64,000 nucleotides of DNA, taken from positions 62,001 through 126,000 of the forward strand of contig JAPVXR010000013.1 in assembly GCA_027214385.1 (NCBI GenBank). Direction: 5' to 3'. This document shows, piece by piece, positions 1 through 11,600 of this stretch; the stretch's first letter is position 1; each line of letters begins with the position of its first letter. Source of the DNA: Cryomorphaceae bacterium 1068 (lineage in GTDB: Bacteria > Bacteroidota > Bacteroidia > Flavobacteriales_D > Cryomorphaceae). The position numbers and the translations under genes were made by a program. The notes under the pieces were generated by a model. It was not told the origin of the DNA, did no database searches, and saw only the letters and a program-made list of their open reading frames with translations.

Positions 1-3000
1 AAGAAGCATCTTACTTATTAGACCAACAAGTTAGGTCGTTGGGGATACAAACTTGGGGGTGTGCATTCAATATTTATGGGGAAGAAGATTCTACCGAATG
101 GTTCGGAAATGAGGCCGGTGTATTGCACACTTATACCGTGCCACGGAAAGGCATATTCAAAGAGTATTATGACAAAGGGCAGAAAGGTGAATCATTAGTG
201 ATAAACGAATTTTCAGGAAAAGCATGTGTAGATCATTATGAATATATGAGCAAACTTCCTGTTTTAGGAGATGTATTAAAAATACTTAAAGAAACCAACG
301 ACGGTTTTCCAACCTATCAAATAGACCATGTGGTTTATTTTAAATATGGTTATCTATTATTTATAACCAGAGAAGATGTCCCGGAAGCTCATGACATTTT
401 TAAACGGTTCGCTAAAGTTTTTGAGCAGACCTATACCCGTTTCCTCGAGCTTCAAAAAGCAGAGGCCCAGGCACGTGAAGCACAAATCGAGGTGGCGTTG
501 GAAAGAGTAAGAAGTAAGGCAATGGCCATGCATAGCTCGGATGATCTTGCCCAAACTGTAGATGTATTCTTTCATGAAATAAAAAGTCTAAATGTCTCTC
601 CAAGAAGATGCGGGGTGACGCTAATCAATAAAGAATCCACCTTAGCAAATGTTGCGCTTACCTCGGCAACTGATAATGGTGACGATGTTAAACTCATTGG
701 TCAGTTCGACTTATCAGGGCACCCGGTATTCGATGAAGTGTATCGGCATTGGCAAATTCAAGAGGAATATCATCCTATTCTGAAAGGAGAAGAATTACGT
801 GATTATTACCAATTCATGAACCCTCAACTGGAATACCCAATTTTTCCAGATGATAAAGTTCAGTTTGGACATTATTTATATTTCGAAGAAGGGGTAGTTT
901 TTGCCTGGACAGATCAAGAGTTTTCCAATGAAGATCTAGAGATCTTTAGAAAATTCAAATCAGTACTTAGTCTGACATATAGGCGCTTTCTCGATTTGCA
1001 AAAAGCGGAAGATCAAGCTAGCGAAGCCAAGGTTCAATTGGCTCTAGAGCGAGTGAGGGCGCGAATAATGGCTATGCACGAAAGTGATGAGCTATCAGAT
1101 GCCGCTGCTGAAATGTTTCAGCAAATGGCAGACCTAAGTGTAACGCCCGAGCGATTGAATATCTGCTTCTTTAAAGAAGAAGAAAGAACACTTGAAGTCT
1201 GGCCCACCGACGAAAGTGGACTGGCAACCAACAAGCAATTTACTGCCAGCCTTGACGAACCAACCACCATTTTCAAAGCCTTCACAGCATGGAAGGAAAA
1301 AAAGAAATCAATCATCATAGACTTACACGGCCAGGAACTCGAAGAATGGGTGGCTTATGTGCGTGAGGCATTGGGATTGACAATAAAAGAAGAAACGCTC
1401 AATAACCGCAGGATTCATTCCATGGCTTTCTTTTCACATGGCTTGTTGATGACTACTTCTTCTCAACCTATTCCTGACAAGTCCCTGCAATTGTTGGAGC
1501 GATTTACCCAAGTTTTTGATCAAGCTTACATTCGGTTCCTCGACCTTCAAAAAGCAGAAGCGCAAGCTCGCGAAGCACAAATCGAAAACGCATTAGAAAA
1601 AGTCCGCTCCCGATCATTGGCCATGCAAAGTCCCGATGAACTTATTGAAGTGGCTGAGCTGCTCCGTGAAGAAATGGGAGCTTTAGGCGTGGAAGAATTG
1701 GAAACCAGCTCTATCTACATTCACGATCATAGCACCAACCTAACGCAATGCTGGTTTACCATCAAGGATGCGGAAAATCCCGAAAAGTCGGTTTCTGACC
1801 GAATGACCATGGACCTGGCTGAGACAGCAGTCGGACAGCAGATGACTGCCTTTTACCTCTCGCCCCAGGAAAAAGCATCCATCCTGATGAAAGGCGAAGA
1901 TCGAGTGGAATGGATACGCTACTGCGAGGACAAGTCCGACCTGTTTGGTACCAGCGAGTTTTATGGGAAAACCATTCCCGAACGCACTTATCATCTCTAT
2001 AAATTCTCCAATGGCTTTATCGGTGCAGCCTCTCCTGGTGAAATATCCGACGAAAGTTGGGATTTGTTGCGAAGAGCTACGTCTGTTTTCTCATTTGCTT
2101 ACACCCGTTTCATGGATCTTAAGAAAGCCAAAGAGCAAACACGCGAAGCACAGATTGAACTCTCGCTTGAGCGCATTCGGGCCCAAGTCACAGGAATGCA
2201 AGAATCTTCTGACCTGCTTGACATTGTAGTGACCATGCGCACTGAGTTCGTGAACTTGGATCACGAAGCACACTATTTCTGGCACATGCGTTGGCTCCCT
2301 GAGACCTATGAGAAAGCCATGACCTCGGGTGATGGAACCAAGATCGGGATGGTGATGACGCTACCCCGACATATCCACGGAGATATTGCGACCGTCGCCG
2401 CTTGGGAAAGAACCAAAGATCCGTTCCATGTTTTAGCAATGGATGTTGATGTCGCCGTAGACTACATTGACAAGATGATCTCTCTCGGAGATTTCGAACG
2501 GGTTGATCCGCAGGCCCCATCGCTCGATGACATTCGCCACATCGGCGGGCTCACCTTTGTGATGGCCAGAACCACCCACGGGGAAATAGGCTTCAGTTTG
2601 CCCGGAGTCGTTCCCAATCCGCCTGAAGATGCGGTGGATACCCTTGTGCGTTTTGCAGGAGTTTTTGATTTGGCTTATCGACGATTCGAAGACCTCAAAA
2701 AAGCAGAAGCACAGATGCGAGAAAATCGGATTGAGCTCTCACTGGAGCGGATCCGCGGTCAAGTCACAGCCATGCAGGAGTCTTCCGATCTATTTGATAT
2801 CGTGGTAGGGATGAGGAAAGAATTCATTTCATTGGGGCACGAATCAGATTACTTCTGGCACATGCGCTGGTTGCCTGAAGTGTACGAAATGTCCATGACC
2901 TCAGAAGATGGAAATCGATTGGGTATGGTCATTCAAGTGCCAAAAGTTGTGCACGATCAAATAGATGTGCTGGCTGAATGGGAGAAAAGTGATGACCCGA

Positions 3001-4142
3001 TTTTTGTATTGCCGCTCAATGCCAAGGATGCATGGGACTATCTGGAAAACATGAATACCTATGGCCACTATGAGAAGGCAGACCCCAATGCACCTACTCA
3101 GGAAGATATTGAGCACATCGGTGGGTTAACATTTATCATAGCCCGCACCACCCACGGGGAAATCGGCTACAGTCTCCCGGGAATGGTACCCAATCCACCC
3201 AAAGAAGCACTGGATACGCTTATGCGTTTTGCTACTGTTTTTGACTTGGCTTACAAGCGCTTTGAAGATTTAAAAACCGCTGAGAAAGATTTGATTGAAA
3301 TCAAAAGAGCTAGACAAAAAGCGGAGGATGCTCTTATCGAACTCAAAGCCACCCAAACCCAGCTCGTGCAGCAGGAAAAGCTAGCCAGTTTGGGACAACT
3401 CACGGCAGGCATCGCCCACGAAATCAAGAACCCTCTCAACTTCGTCAACAATTTTTCGGAAGTCTCGGTAGAGCTGATCGATGAAGCGCTGGAGGAAATT
3501 GAAAAACTGGATGATTCAGACGTGAAAGAGGAGATCGTCGAGATTCTGAATGATGTAAAAGGGAATTTAGTCAAAGTTCATACGCACGGCACACGGGCTG
3601 ACTCCATTGTAAAGTCCATGCTCCAACACAGTCGCGGCGGTAGTGGGAAAATGGAACCGACTGATCTCAATGCCTTGATCAAAGAGTATGTGAATTTGTC
3701 TTTTCATGGGATGCGCGCAGGAAAGAATCCCATCAATGTCGACATCCAACTCGATCTCGACGAGGATATCGGACAAGTAAACCTAATCGGAGAAGATTTT
3801 AGCCGGGTACTACTTAACCTGAGCAATAATGCCTTCGACGCCATGCGAGAAAAAGCGAAAACGGCAACGGACTACCTCCCCGCCCTTTCAGTTAAAACCC
3901 AACGAACTCCGAACGACGAGCTCCGAATTACGATTTCCGATAACGGCCCTGGTATTCCAGAAGCTAATAAGGATAAAATCCTTCAGCCATTTTTCACCAC
4001 CAAGAAGGGTACGGAAGGAACGGGATTGGGTCTGAGCATTACCAACGATATCGTGAAGGCCCATGGAGGAGAGATTACCATCGATTCAAGTCAGGGAAAA
4101 GGGACAACTTTTTCGATTCACCTACCAACAAAGGGATTATGA
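1..4142 (+). CDS. Multi-module soluble sensor histidine kinase (5' partial)
   Basis: The reading frame is open to the window edge (first full codon at 3), so the gene begins upstream; the TTG at 39 is only the first possible internal start. Numbering from that TTG, five full sensor modules of about 182-192 residues begin at 152, 334, 517, 708 and 900, after a partial one. Each opens with a motif like LERVRSKAMAMHSSDDL and closes with FxxVFxxAYxRFxDLxKAE. The last two are the most alike, which suggests recent duplication. A coiled coil leads into HisKA (phospho-acceptor H1127 in AHEIKNPLNF) and HATPase_c (DNGPGIP and GTGLGLSI motifs). No signal peptide or membrane segment is visible, so it is probably cytosolic. 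The kinase module is of the same subtype as the 31978-33303 kinase (HGTRADSIVKSML) and differs from the ten between them. It overlaps the next gene by ATGA, implying translational coupling. The ligand is unknown. Confidence 0.9.
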   Translation, partial: EASYLLDQQVRSLGIQTWGCAFNIYGEEDSTEWFGNEAGVLHTYTVPRKGIFKEYYDKGQKGESLVINEFSGKACVDHYEYMSKLPVLGDVLKILKETNDGFPTYQIDHVVYFKYGYLLFITREDVPEAHDIFKRFAKVFEQTYTRFLELQKAEAQAREAQIEVALERVRSKAMAMHSSDDLAQTVDVFFHEIKSLNVSPRRCGVTLINKESTLANVALTSATDNGDDVKLIGQFDLSGHPVFDEVYRHWQIQEEYHPILKGEELRDYYQFMNPQLEYPIFPDDKVQFGHYLYFEEGVVFAWTDQEFSNEDLEIFRKFKSVLSLTYRRFLDLQKAEDQASEAKVQLALERVRARIMAMHESDELSDAAAEMFQQMADLSVTPERLNICFFKEEERTLEVWPTDESGLATNKQFTASLDEPTTIFKAFTAWKEKKKSIIIDLHGQELEEWVAYVREALGLTIKEETLNNRRIHSMAFFSHGLLMTTSSQPIPDKSLQLLERFTQVFDQAYIRFLDLQKAEAQAREAQIENALEKVRSRSLAMQSPDELIEVAELLREEMGALGVEELETSSIYIHDHSTNLTQCWFTIKDAENPEKSVSDRMTMDLAETAVGQQMTAFYLSPQEKASILMKGEDRVEWIRYCEDKSDLFGTSEFYGKTIPERTYHLYKFSNGFIGAASPGEISDESWDLLRRATSVFSFAYTRFMDLKKAKEQTREAQIELSLERIRAQVTGMQESSDLLDIVVTMRTEFVNLDHEAHYFWHMRWLPETYEKAMTSGDGTKIGMVMTLPRHIHGDIATVAAWERTKDPFHVLAMDVDVAVDYIDKMISLGDFERVDPQAPSLDDIRHIGGLTFVMARTTHGEIGFSLPGVVPNPPEDAVDTLVRFAGVFDLAYRRFEDLKKAEAQMRENRIELSLERIRGQVTAMQESSDLFDIVVGMRKEFISLGHESDYFWHMRWLPEVYEMSMTSEDGNRLGMVIQVPKVVHDQIDVLAEWEKSDDPIFVLPLNAKDAWDYLENMNTYGHYEKADPNAPTQEDIEHIGGLTFIIARTTHGEIGYSLPGMVPNPPKEALDTLMRFATVFDLAYKRFEDLKTAEKDLIEIKRARQKAEDALIELKATQTQLVQQEKLASLGQLTAGIAHEIKNPLNFVNNFSEVSVELIDEALEEIEKLDDSDVKEEIVEILNDVKGNLVKVHTHGTRADSIVKSMLQHSRGGSGKMEPTDLNALIKEYVNLSFHGMRAGKNPINVDIQLDLDEDIGQVNLIGEDFSRVLLNLSNNAFDAMREKAKTATDYLPALSVKTQRTPNDELRITISDNGPGIPEANKDKILQPFFTTKKGTEGTGLGLSITNDIVKAHGGEITIDSSQGKGTTFSIHLPTKGL
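3903..3932 (+). repeat. Period-7 tandem repeat in kinase 1 ATPase domain
   Basis: Four 7-bp units follow one another: CGAACTC, CGAACGA, CGAGCTC, CGAATTA, then CG. They encode the strand just before the DNGPGIP motif. The same position carries period-7 units in ten other kinases of the array. Confidence 0.75.
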
Positions 4143-6343
4143 AATTCAGATACCTTCTGATTGTTTTGGCCACGGTGCTCAGCTGCATCAACCTCTCTGC
4201 ACAACGGGAAGCTGTGACGCTCTCCACCGAAATGTTCCAACCGCATCAGCGCCTTTTCCTCGCTCCTCTCGATGGCTGGGTATTTCGAAAGGGCCATAAC
4301 CCCCATTGGGCAGATCCTGATTTGGATGTATCCGATTGGAAGGCCTTCAACCCAACTCAAATCAGTCCGGAATTAGAAGATGTCTCAGGTCGTATCGAAG
4401 GCTGGTTTCGAATAAAAGTGAAGTTGGATGAAAGCTTTGAAGGTATGGACTTGGCTATTGGCCGACAGCTCTGGGCGGCCACCGAAGTATATATCAACGG
4501 CAAACTTTTTCACCGTTTTGGAAACACAGGAAGCCCGTACGAGGCATTTAATCCCATCCTGAAATATCCAGTCCCTGTTGATCTTTTGTCTGGTCAGGAA
4601 TACACCATTGCCGTGCATTTCGTCGATTACGAAAGCACCTTTACCCAAAGGGAAATACGCCTAAAGTCCGAAAATCTTCAGAACTTTCTCAACCTAACGG
4701 GACCAGATTATGAAGCATGGGTGACTCGAGATCATAAACAGACCCATATTTATGTTACGCTTTCTTTAGGCGTATCCTTTCTGTTGTTTTTCCTCTATTG
4801 GTTTCTGGTTTACCTCAATCCCGATCAAAGAGTATTTCGAATCATTGCGTGGTATACGACGGTCGTCCTCATTGGAACTGTGGTGATATTCGGAAACACC
4901 TATTTTGAAATGTCTTATGGTATGGAGAAGATCAGGTTCGTGCTCTTTATAACATTCCAAGCCATTATGACCCTTTTTGGACTTTTTATCCTGGAATGGG
5001 TGCTCACTCAAAAAATCTCGAAGCTCTCATGGGTACTTTTTGCCTTATTGCTTGTCTTGAACATTCCGGCACATATATTCTCCATCTCTCAACCATTTGC
5101 AGTAGCTTTTGTATTGATGCTGGTTCATTTTGGACGAAAGCTCTTTGCGCATCGTGGTGCAATCAAAGGTGCGAATTGGGCTATTGTGGCGGCCGTAGTC
5201 ATACCTACCGCGGCTATCATTATACAGATCGTTCTCCACAAATACTCGCTAGATCTTTACAACGAATACGATAAGCTTCTGCTATCGCTTAATATCCTCA
5301 GTCCTCCGCTGTTTTACCTCGCCTATATTTCCGTTCGGTATAAAGAAACCTTAGTTGCGGTTCGTGTTGAAAGCCAAAAGCTATTGCAAGTCACCGAAGA
5401 GAAGCGTGAAATATTGGCCAACCAGAATGCTTTACTTGAAGCGCAGGTGGAAGAGAGAACACGTGAATTGAAGGAGTCACTGGAAACGCTCAAGTCGACA
5501 CAAGCCCAACTCATCCAATCCGAGAAAATGGCTAGCCTCGGAGAACTCACATCGGGCATCGCCCATGAGATCCAGAACCCGCTCAACTTCGTCAATAACT
5601 TCTCGGAGGTGTCTTCTGAGCTGGTGGATGAGACTATTGAAGAGGTGGTGGCAGTAAAGACAAGGCATGCCTTGTCTCAACAGCAAGACTCGTCTCAACA
5701 AAAAGACTCGTCTGAAGACAAAGAAAGCTTGACTGATATCACAGAACTACTCGGAGACGTCAAACAAAACCTCGAAAAAATCACCCACCACGGCAAGCGC
5801 GCCGATGCCATCGTAAAAGGAATGCTTGCTCACAGCCGCAGCGGAAAAGGAGAAAAGTCACCCACCGATCTCAATGCCCTGGCCGAAGAATACCTCAAGC
5901 TATCTTACCACGGTATTCGAGCCAAAGACAATACCTTCAACGTCGATTTCAAAACCGACTTTGAGCCGAATTTGCCAAAGGTGAATGTCGTGCCGCAAGA
6001 CATTGGTCGGGTTCTGCTCAACTTGATTAACAATGCCTTTCAGGCAGTGGCCGCCGAAGCCTTGGCGAAGGAGGGCGGTGACTATAACCCTTTAGTCACC
6101 GTCAAAACCGAACGAGCTACGAACGACGAGCTACGAATCACGGTCACCGACAACGGTCCCGGCATCCCCTCCGACATCAAAGACAAAATCTTCCAGCCCT
6201 TTTTCACTACCAAGCCCACTGGCGAAGGAACGGGATTGGGACTGAGCTTGAGTTATGATATTGTGAAGGCTAATGGCGGAGATCTAACTGCAGATAGCAA
6301 ACTAGGTTTAGGAACGGCCTTCAAGGTTGAAATACCTCTATAA
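4139..6343 (+). CDS. 7TMR-DISM sensor histidine kinase (kinase 2)
   Basis: Signal peptide at residues 1-22 (ending LSAQ), then a periplasmic beta-sandwich of the DISM-extracellular type (EGWFRIKV, then a strand with [13 protein letters not shown]). A block of about seven membrane helices follows between residues 203 and 398, then a coiled coil and HisKA with H476 in [13 protein letters not shown], and HATPase_c ([26 protein letters not shown]). This architecture is known for membrane sensors that bind carbohydrate-like or other small ligands; the ligand here is unknown. The start overlaps the preceding stop by ATGA. The dimerisation domain carries an extra stretch ([16 protein letters not shown]..) encoded by a palindromic DNA insertion. 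No response regulator is adjacent; the closest receivers are at 33309-34734. Confidence 0.92.
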   Translation: MKFRYLLIVLATVLSCINLSAQREAVTLSTEMFQPHQRLFLAPLDGWVFRKGHNPHWADPDLDVSDWKAFNPTQISPELEDVSGRIEGWFRIKVKLDESFEGMDLAIGRQLWAATEVYINGKLFHRFGNTGSPYEAFNPILKYPVPVDLLSGQEYTIAVHFVDYESTFTQREIRLKSENLQNFLNLTGPDYEAWVTRDHKQTHIYVTLSLGVSFLLFFLYWFLVYLNPDQRVFRIIAWYTTVVLIGTVVIFGNTYFEMSYGMEKIRFVLFITFQAIMTLFGLFILEWVLTQKISKLSWVLFALLLVLNIPAHIFSISQPFAVAFVLMLVHFGRKLFAHRGAIKGANWAIVAAVVIPTAAIIIQIVLHKYSLDLYNEYDKLLLSLNILSPPLFYLAYISVRYKETLVAVRVESQKLLQVTEEKREILANQNALLEAQVEERTRELKESLETLKSTQAQLIQSEKMASLGELTSGIAHEIQNPLNFVNNFSEVSSELVDETIEEVVAVKTRHALSQQQDSSQQKDSSEDKESLTDITELLGDVKQNLEKITHHGKRADAIVKGMLAHSRSGKGEKSPTDLNALAEEYLKLSYHGIRAKDNTFNVDFKTDFEPNLPKVNVVPQDIGRVLLNLINNAFQAVAAEALAKEGGDYNPLVTVKTERATNDELRITVTDNGPGIPSDIKDKIFQPFFTTKPTGEGTGLGLSLSYDIVKANGGDLTADSKLGLGTAFKVEIPL
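5658..5713 (+). repeat. In-frame palindromic insertion in kinase 2 HisKA domain
   Basis: A perfect 20-bp palindrome, AGACAAGGCATGCCTTGTCT (5658-5677), is followed by two copies of AAGACTCGTCT (5685-5695 and 5703-5713) spaced 18 bp apart. It keeps the reading frame and lengthens the loop between the two HisKA helices. Seven inner kinases lack it; the copies at 24968 and 31214 are related. Confidence 0.85.
6113..6142 (+). repeat. Period-7 tandem repeat in kinase 2 ATPase domain
   Basis: Units CGAGCTA, CGAACGA, CGAGCTA, CGAATCA, then CG. Same alignment position as in the other kinases. Confidence 0.8.
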
Positions 6344-6345
6344 AA

Positions 6346-8598
6346 ATGAATCAAATGAAAATTCGCTTTACAGGAAAAATCATACTGATTATAATCATTC
6401 TTAGCTGTCCATTTAAGGCTATGCATGGGCAAACCAGTCGCGTAGATTCGGTACTTCAAATGCTTCCGGAAGTGAGGCAGGAAAATGGAATTGACACATC
6501 GAAATTTGTCCAAGCCACTTCTCTCATTGATGAGCTTACTTTAGCCGATGATGATATCAGTCAGATAGAAGAGTTTGCTCGCGAATTGGATCGCAAAGAC
6601 GACAGATTTTTGGAATATATCGTTCGACACTCCATCCTATTAAGCTTAGTTGGTAATGACAACGATAAGGCAATTTCCTACGGCCAGTCATGTTTAGATG
6701 AGCTAGAACAAGAAAAATGGCCTTACTCAAACTGGATGCGAAGTGCTTACTTAAAAACACTGCGTCTGCCTTTCAGAAATTCTGATCGAATTAACGACGG
6801 ATTCACCTACTTTTCCGAGAAGCTGGTTGATGCTAAATCCGAAAATGACAGCGTAACCTTGGCTGCTTGTCATTATGTATTGGGCGGTTTTTACTCGATT
6901 ATCTCCTTACAAGATCAGGCCATCTACAATATGCAAAAATCCATTAGCTACATGGATACAACTATTGTTTCGAGACATTACTTCTTCAGGTCAAGCCCCA
7001 TTGGCAGGAGTACATACATGAATAATAGTCACGTTCTTGGTTTATTCTATCAACAGGCCAAGGATTACCAAAAGGCCTTAGATCAATTTTCTTTTGTGAT
7101 CAGCATGTGCGATAGCACATTCGACATGGAACCCGTTTCATCAAAAGGCGCAGCTGAAACTTATTTAGAAATGGATTCCCTTGCGCCTGTACCGGAATTG
7201 CTCGAGATAGCACGGTCTCGTTTTCCCGGTGACTTGACCGGCTCGTTTCCGGTCGTTTTAAATCAGATTGAAGCCGAGTATTGCATCAAAAAGGGAGACT
7301 TCGAAAGAGCTGATTCTTTGCTCCAAGCAGCGTGGGAGGAGGTGCGCAGAGAAAATATCCCTCCTTCTCCGTTTTCAGGTACCGTAAACCCCGACTATTA
7401 TTTAGCTCTTTCCCATCAGGCGAGAAGCCAGTACGCAAAGGCCATTGAATTTGTTGAAAAGGACATAAAGCGTGTGATCAATTTGAGGGGGCAACTGCTT
7501 GTAGACTACAAGCTCTTGGCAGAGTTGAATCTACAAGTAGGAGATGGAGCAAAAGCAGCCCAAGCGTATAGAACCTATATCGATATTCAAGATGATATTC
7601 TAACCGAACAAGCAGCATTTAGAAAAAGCAGCTTTGAGCTAGAACAAGAAATGAATGAACGCGAAATTTCTATAGCGAATCTTGAGAATGAAAACGAGGT
7701 AGCCGGTTTAACAAGGAATTTCACGATCGGCTTGGCGGTATTATTGTTCATACTTGCTCTGGTGGTTTACAACCGCTACCGCACCAAGCAAAGAGACAAC
7801 AATAAGCTCTCAGAAACACTGTCAAGTCTTAAATCCACCCAATCCCAACTCATTCAATCCGAGAAAATGGCCAGTCTCGGGGAGCTCACGGCAGGCATAG
7901 CGCACGAGATTCAAAACCCGCTCAATTTCGTCAACAACTTTTCAGAGGTAAGTCGAGAATTGATTGATGAAATGGAAGAAGAAATTTCCAATGGCAATAT
8001 GGAGGAGGTGAAAGAATTGTCGAAAGACATCGATGCAAACCTCGAAAAAATTACCCACCACGGCAAGCGGGCCGATGCCATCGTAAAAGGAATGCTCGCC
8101 CATAGCCGAAGCGGAAAAGGTGAAAAGAAACCAACAGACCTTAATCGATTGGCTGAGGAATACCTCAAACTCTCTTATCACGGAATTCGAGCCAAAGACA
8201 AGAGCTTTAACGCCGATTTCAAAACCGATTTTGATGACAATCTCCCGAAAGTAAACGTCGTGCCGCAGGACATCGGTCGCGTTTTGCTCAACTTGATCAA
8301 CAATGCCTTTCAGGCGGTCAATGGTGTTTCAAACCCCACCGTCACTGTCAAAACCAAGCGAACGACGAACGACGAGCTACGAATCACGATCACCGACAAC
8401 GGCCCCGGCATTCCTCCCGACATCAAAGACAAAATCTTCCAGCCTTTTTTTACCACGAAACCAACTGGTCAAGGAACCGGATTGGGACTCAGCTTGAGCT
8501 ACGATATTGTGAAGGCGCACGGCGGGGAATTGACAGTAGAAACGGAAGAAGGCAAAGGAACATCCTTCCTTATTCGATTGCCGAATCAATCAGTATAG
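6346..8598 (+). CDS. TPR-type sensor histidine kinase (kinase 3)
   Basis: Signal peptide at residues 1-29 (ending MHGQ), then a mostly helical periplasmic sensor of about 420 residues with TPR-like segments (for example YQKALDQFSFVISMCD). One membrane helix lies near 458-478, followed by a short coiled coil, HisKA with H520 ([13 protein letters not shown]) and HATPase_c. It follows kinase 2 after 2 nt, so it is certainly co-transcribed; an alternative ATG lies three codons downstream at 6355. The module has the standard short HisKA loop (SNGNMEEVKELSKDID), without the palindromic insertion. Its 3' half is close at the DNA level to kinases 8 and 9, including the stretch encoding [14 protein letters not shown]. 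Sensor ligand unknown. Confidence 0.9.
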   Translation: MNQMKIRFTGKIILIIIILSCPFKAMHGQTSRVDSVLQMLPEVRQENGIDTSKFVQATSLIDELTLADDDISQIEEFARELDRKDDRFLEYIVRHSILLSLVGNDNDKAISYGQSCLDELEQEKWPYSNWMRSAYLKTLRLPFRNSDRINDGFTYFSEKLVDAKSENDSVTLAACHYVLGGFYSIISLQDQAIYNMQKSISYMDTTIVSRHYFFRSSPIGRSTYMNNSHVLGLFYQQAKDYQKALDQFSFVISMCDSTFDMEPVSSKGAAETYLEMDSLAPVPELLEIARSRFPGDLTGSFPVVLNQIEAEYCIKKGDFERADSLLQAAWEEVRRENIPPSPFSGTVNPDYYLALSHQARSQYAKAIEFVEKDIKRVINLRGQLLVDYKLLAELNLQVGDGAKAAQAYRTYIDIQDDILTEQAAFRKSSFELEQEMNEREISIANLENENEVAGLTRNFTIGLAVLLFILALVVYNRYRTKQRDNNKLSETLSSLKSTQSQLIQSEKMASLGELTAGIAHEIQNPLNFVNNFSEVSRELIDEMEEEISNGNMEEVKELSKDIDANLEKITHHGKRADAIVKGMLAHSRSGKGEKKPTDLNRLAEEYLKLSYHGIRAKDKSFNADFKTDFDDNLPKVNVVPQDIGRVLLNLINNAFQAVNGVSNPTVTVKTKRTTNDELRITITDNGPGIPPDIKDKIFQPFFTTKPTGQGTGLGLSLSYDIVKAHGGELTVETEEGKGTSFLIRLPNQSV
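8359..8388 (+). repeat. Period-7 tandem repeat in kinase 3 ATPase domain
   Basis: Units CGAACGA, CGAACGA, CGAGCTA, CGAATCA, then CG: the cleanest CGAACGA copy in the array. Confidence 0.85.
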
Positions 8599-8602
8599 CA
8601 CG

Positions 8603-11600
8603 ATGAAAATGAAAACTGGAAAGAAAATCTCTTCGGCCATTGCCCTTTTGTACGGCATTCTTTTGGGAATCGTAAACCCCGTATTTGCTCAGCCCGATAA
8701 AATCCCTTTCGAAAAATACGGCGTTACCGAAGGGCTTCCCGAAGAATTTGCGATTGAGCTTTTGCAGGATGACAAAGGTTTTATGTGGTGCGCCACCCAA
8801 AACGGATTGGTAAAGTACGACGGCTACAATTTTAAAGTCTATAAAGCGACAGACGATCCGAAGGATACCACTCAACTGCAATTGAGAAATCTGTTTGGCG
8901 GAATGCTAAAAGCCAAAGATGGTAAAATCTGGATGGGTGGTTCGATGAAAAATGACAGAGAACGCGGAATCTCTTGCTTTGATCCTGAAACCGAAAGATT
9001 TAAAAATTACACACCGAAAGTCGGCAATACTTCTGTACAATCCTTTTTAGAACTTTTACTCGAAGACGAGGAAAGGAATATATGGTTCAGAGTGACCACC
9101 AATTCGAGAGAGGAGACAACAATCTGCCGTCTGAATCCCCAAACAGGTGCTATTTCCAAATATACGGTTCCCGAAAGTCGCGCTCATCGATGGAGACATG
9201 GCAATATTGCTGAGGCTGCTCATCAGGTTTGGCTGCTGGATACACTAGGACAATTACAAAAATGGAATCCCGACTACGATGCTTTTGATGTGGCATTATC
9301 CACCGGCACTATATCTTCTTCAGCGGGGCAAGCAGATACCTTAAGAAGCCTTTTTAATGGCAAGGATGACCGTTTGCTTTTGACCGGAGATCATGGGCTG
9401 TACATATTTGATGCAAAGACCGAAAAGGTCGTGCGACAGTACGTTTCAACTCCCGATGAATCAAATGGTTTATCGGACAAGAAAACGGTGAGTGCCATAG
9501 AAGATTCGACCGGTCAGTTTTGGGTATTCCATGAAGGTGCAACTATTTCCATGATCAATCCCGATCAAAACACCATCACCGTACTGACCTATGGAAGCGG
9601 GCCCTTGTTATTTGATCAGTCGCCGGATTATTTGAGGCTAAACGAAAAGCACCATTTCCAAGAAAGCTTTCAGGATAAGGAAGGTATTTGGCTGCAACCA
9701 ATAAATCCGGATAGTTATTTTATCGAGCAATTCTCTATGCATTACAGTTTTGCAACCAAGGAATTCCGATTCTACGATGCGCAATTTAATGTAGAAAACA
9801 ACCGCATGAATTTTTGGACTACGTCATACGGCTTTATGGAAGATCAAACCGGGCTCCTTTGGCTAAACACCAGACCTGGATTTTACAAACAGGCGCCCAA
9901 AAAACAGCAAATGGATCTGTTTCTCCGCAAGGAATCAGAGGCCGATGGCTTGCCATCAGATACCATCAACTTCCTGTTTGAAGACAGTAAGCAGCGACTT
10001 TGGGTAGGTACTGAAAATGGTTTGGCCTTATTCCAACCTGCGAATGATAATTTTCTTGTTTTCCAAAACGATGTGTCAAATGCAGGCTCGTTGAGCGATG
10101 ACCGTGTTCAATTTATTACCGAAGACGTCGATGGAGGTATTTGGGTATGCACCAGGAACGGATTGAATAAATTACAGGAAAGCACCACTACTTTCGAGCG
10201 TTTCTTTTTCAATAATGAAGAGCCAAACCTATGCGCATTCTTGCACCCTGATACCAAAGGTCGGTTGTGGCTTTCTATTTCTGATAAAGGGGTTTTTGTT
10301 TTGGATCATACGTCAGGAGCTATCCTTAAGAGTTTCGTATCAGATCCTACAAACCCAGCTTCACTAACCAGCCAACGAATCAGTTCTTTTTATCAGGATT
10401 CAAGAGGGAATATCTGGCTGAGTGATGCTGATGGTGGGGAAAAAGAAAGTGGCCTCTTTCGACTGAATGAATCTGAAGATGGGTTCACGCGCTACCAGCC
10501 TGTTGCCGAAGACAGCACGTCAATTGCTGACACTCGGGTCTTCTTTGTTGTTGAGGATGAGCAAAAACAACTTTTGATCGCTCAAAATAATGGCCTCGAC
10601 ATTTTTGACTATGAGCACGACGAGTTTATCCATAAGGGCAACTGGTGTACTGTCGGATATGCGATTGATCTCAATGGCAATTTTCACTTTGGTACATACA
10701 GTGGAGACGGATTAGCCGCAATCGATAAGACATCTGGCGAAGTAACCTTTTATGGTGAAGAACAAGGTTTGTTGCACAATGACATAGTCGGTAGCCGCAA
10801 TTATCATAATTACGCTATGGACCATACAGGCAAGATATGGTTACCCAACCAAAGAGGACTATCCGTATTTGACCCCGAGAAAAAATCTTTTACCAGTTAT
10901 TTTGAAAAAGATGGATTTCAACCAAACGGCAGGAGATATTGTGAAATTACCACCGCCAATGGAGATGTCTGGATTGGTGGTTCGAACGGACTGAACCGTA
11001 TCGTCCCTGCAGACTTGTTGAAAAAGGATCCTTCTGTACCCGCCGTGGTTATTACAAAAGTGAGCGTAGACAACCGCATTTACTCTATCCCTGACGGCGA
11101 AATATTTAAAAAGGCCGTTGCTTATACTGATGCCATCAGCTTGGAGCATTGGCAAAAAGACGTTGGTTTTGAATTTGTGGCCTTGCACTACCTGCGGTCT
11201 GAGGACAATCAATATTCGTGGAAACTGGAAAATTACGATAATGACTGGAGCCTACCTTCAAAGGCAAGAAGCGCATCCTATACCAACCTTTCGCCTGGCA
11301 AGTACACCTTTCGGGTAAAGGCTTCCAATGCCGATGGGGTGTGGAATGAAGAAGGAGAATCCATCATCATTACCATAAATCCGCCTTGGTGGCTCACTTG
11401 GTGGGCTTACTCCATTTATGGGTTGCTGTTTCTGGCTGGGTTGAGAATATTCAGCAAATGGCGTGAGAGAAATTTGCGCATGGAAAAAGAGAAATTGGAA
11501 CTAAGCGTAGCAGAACGGACTACCGAACTAGAAGCGTCGCTGGAAACCGTAAGATCAACCCAAGCCCAGCTCATCCAAGCAGAGAAAATGGCCAGCCTCG

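Noticed and set aside
3903-3932. Heptamer units considered as a CRISPR or promoter array
   Set aside because: Units are contiguous, lack spacers and lie within coding sequence of intact kinases.
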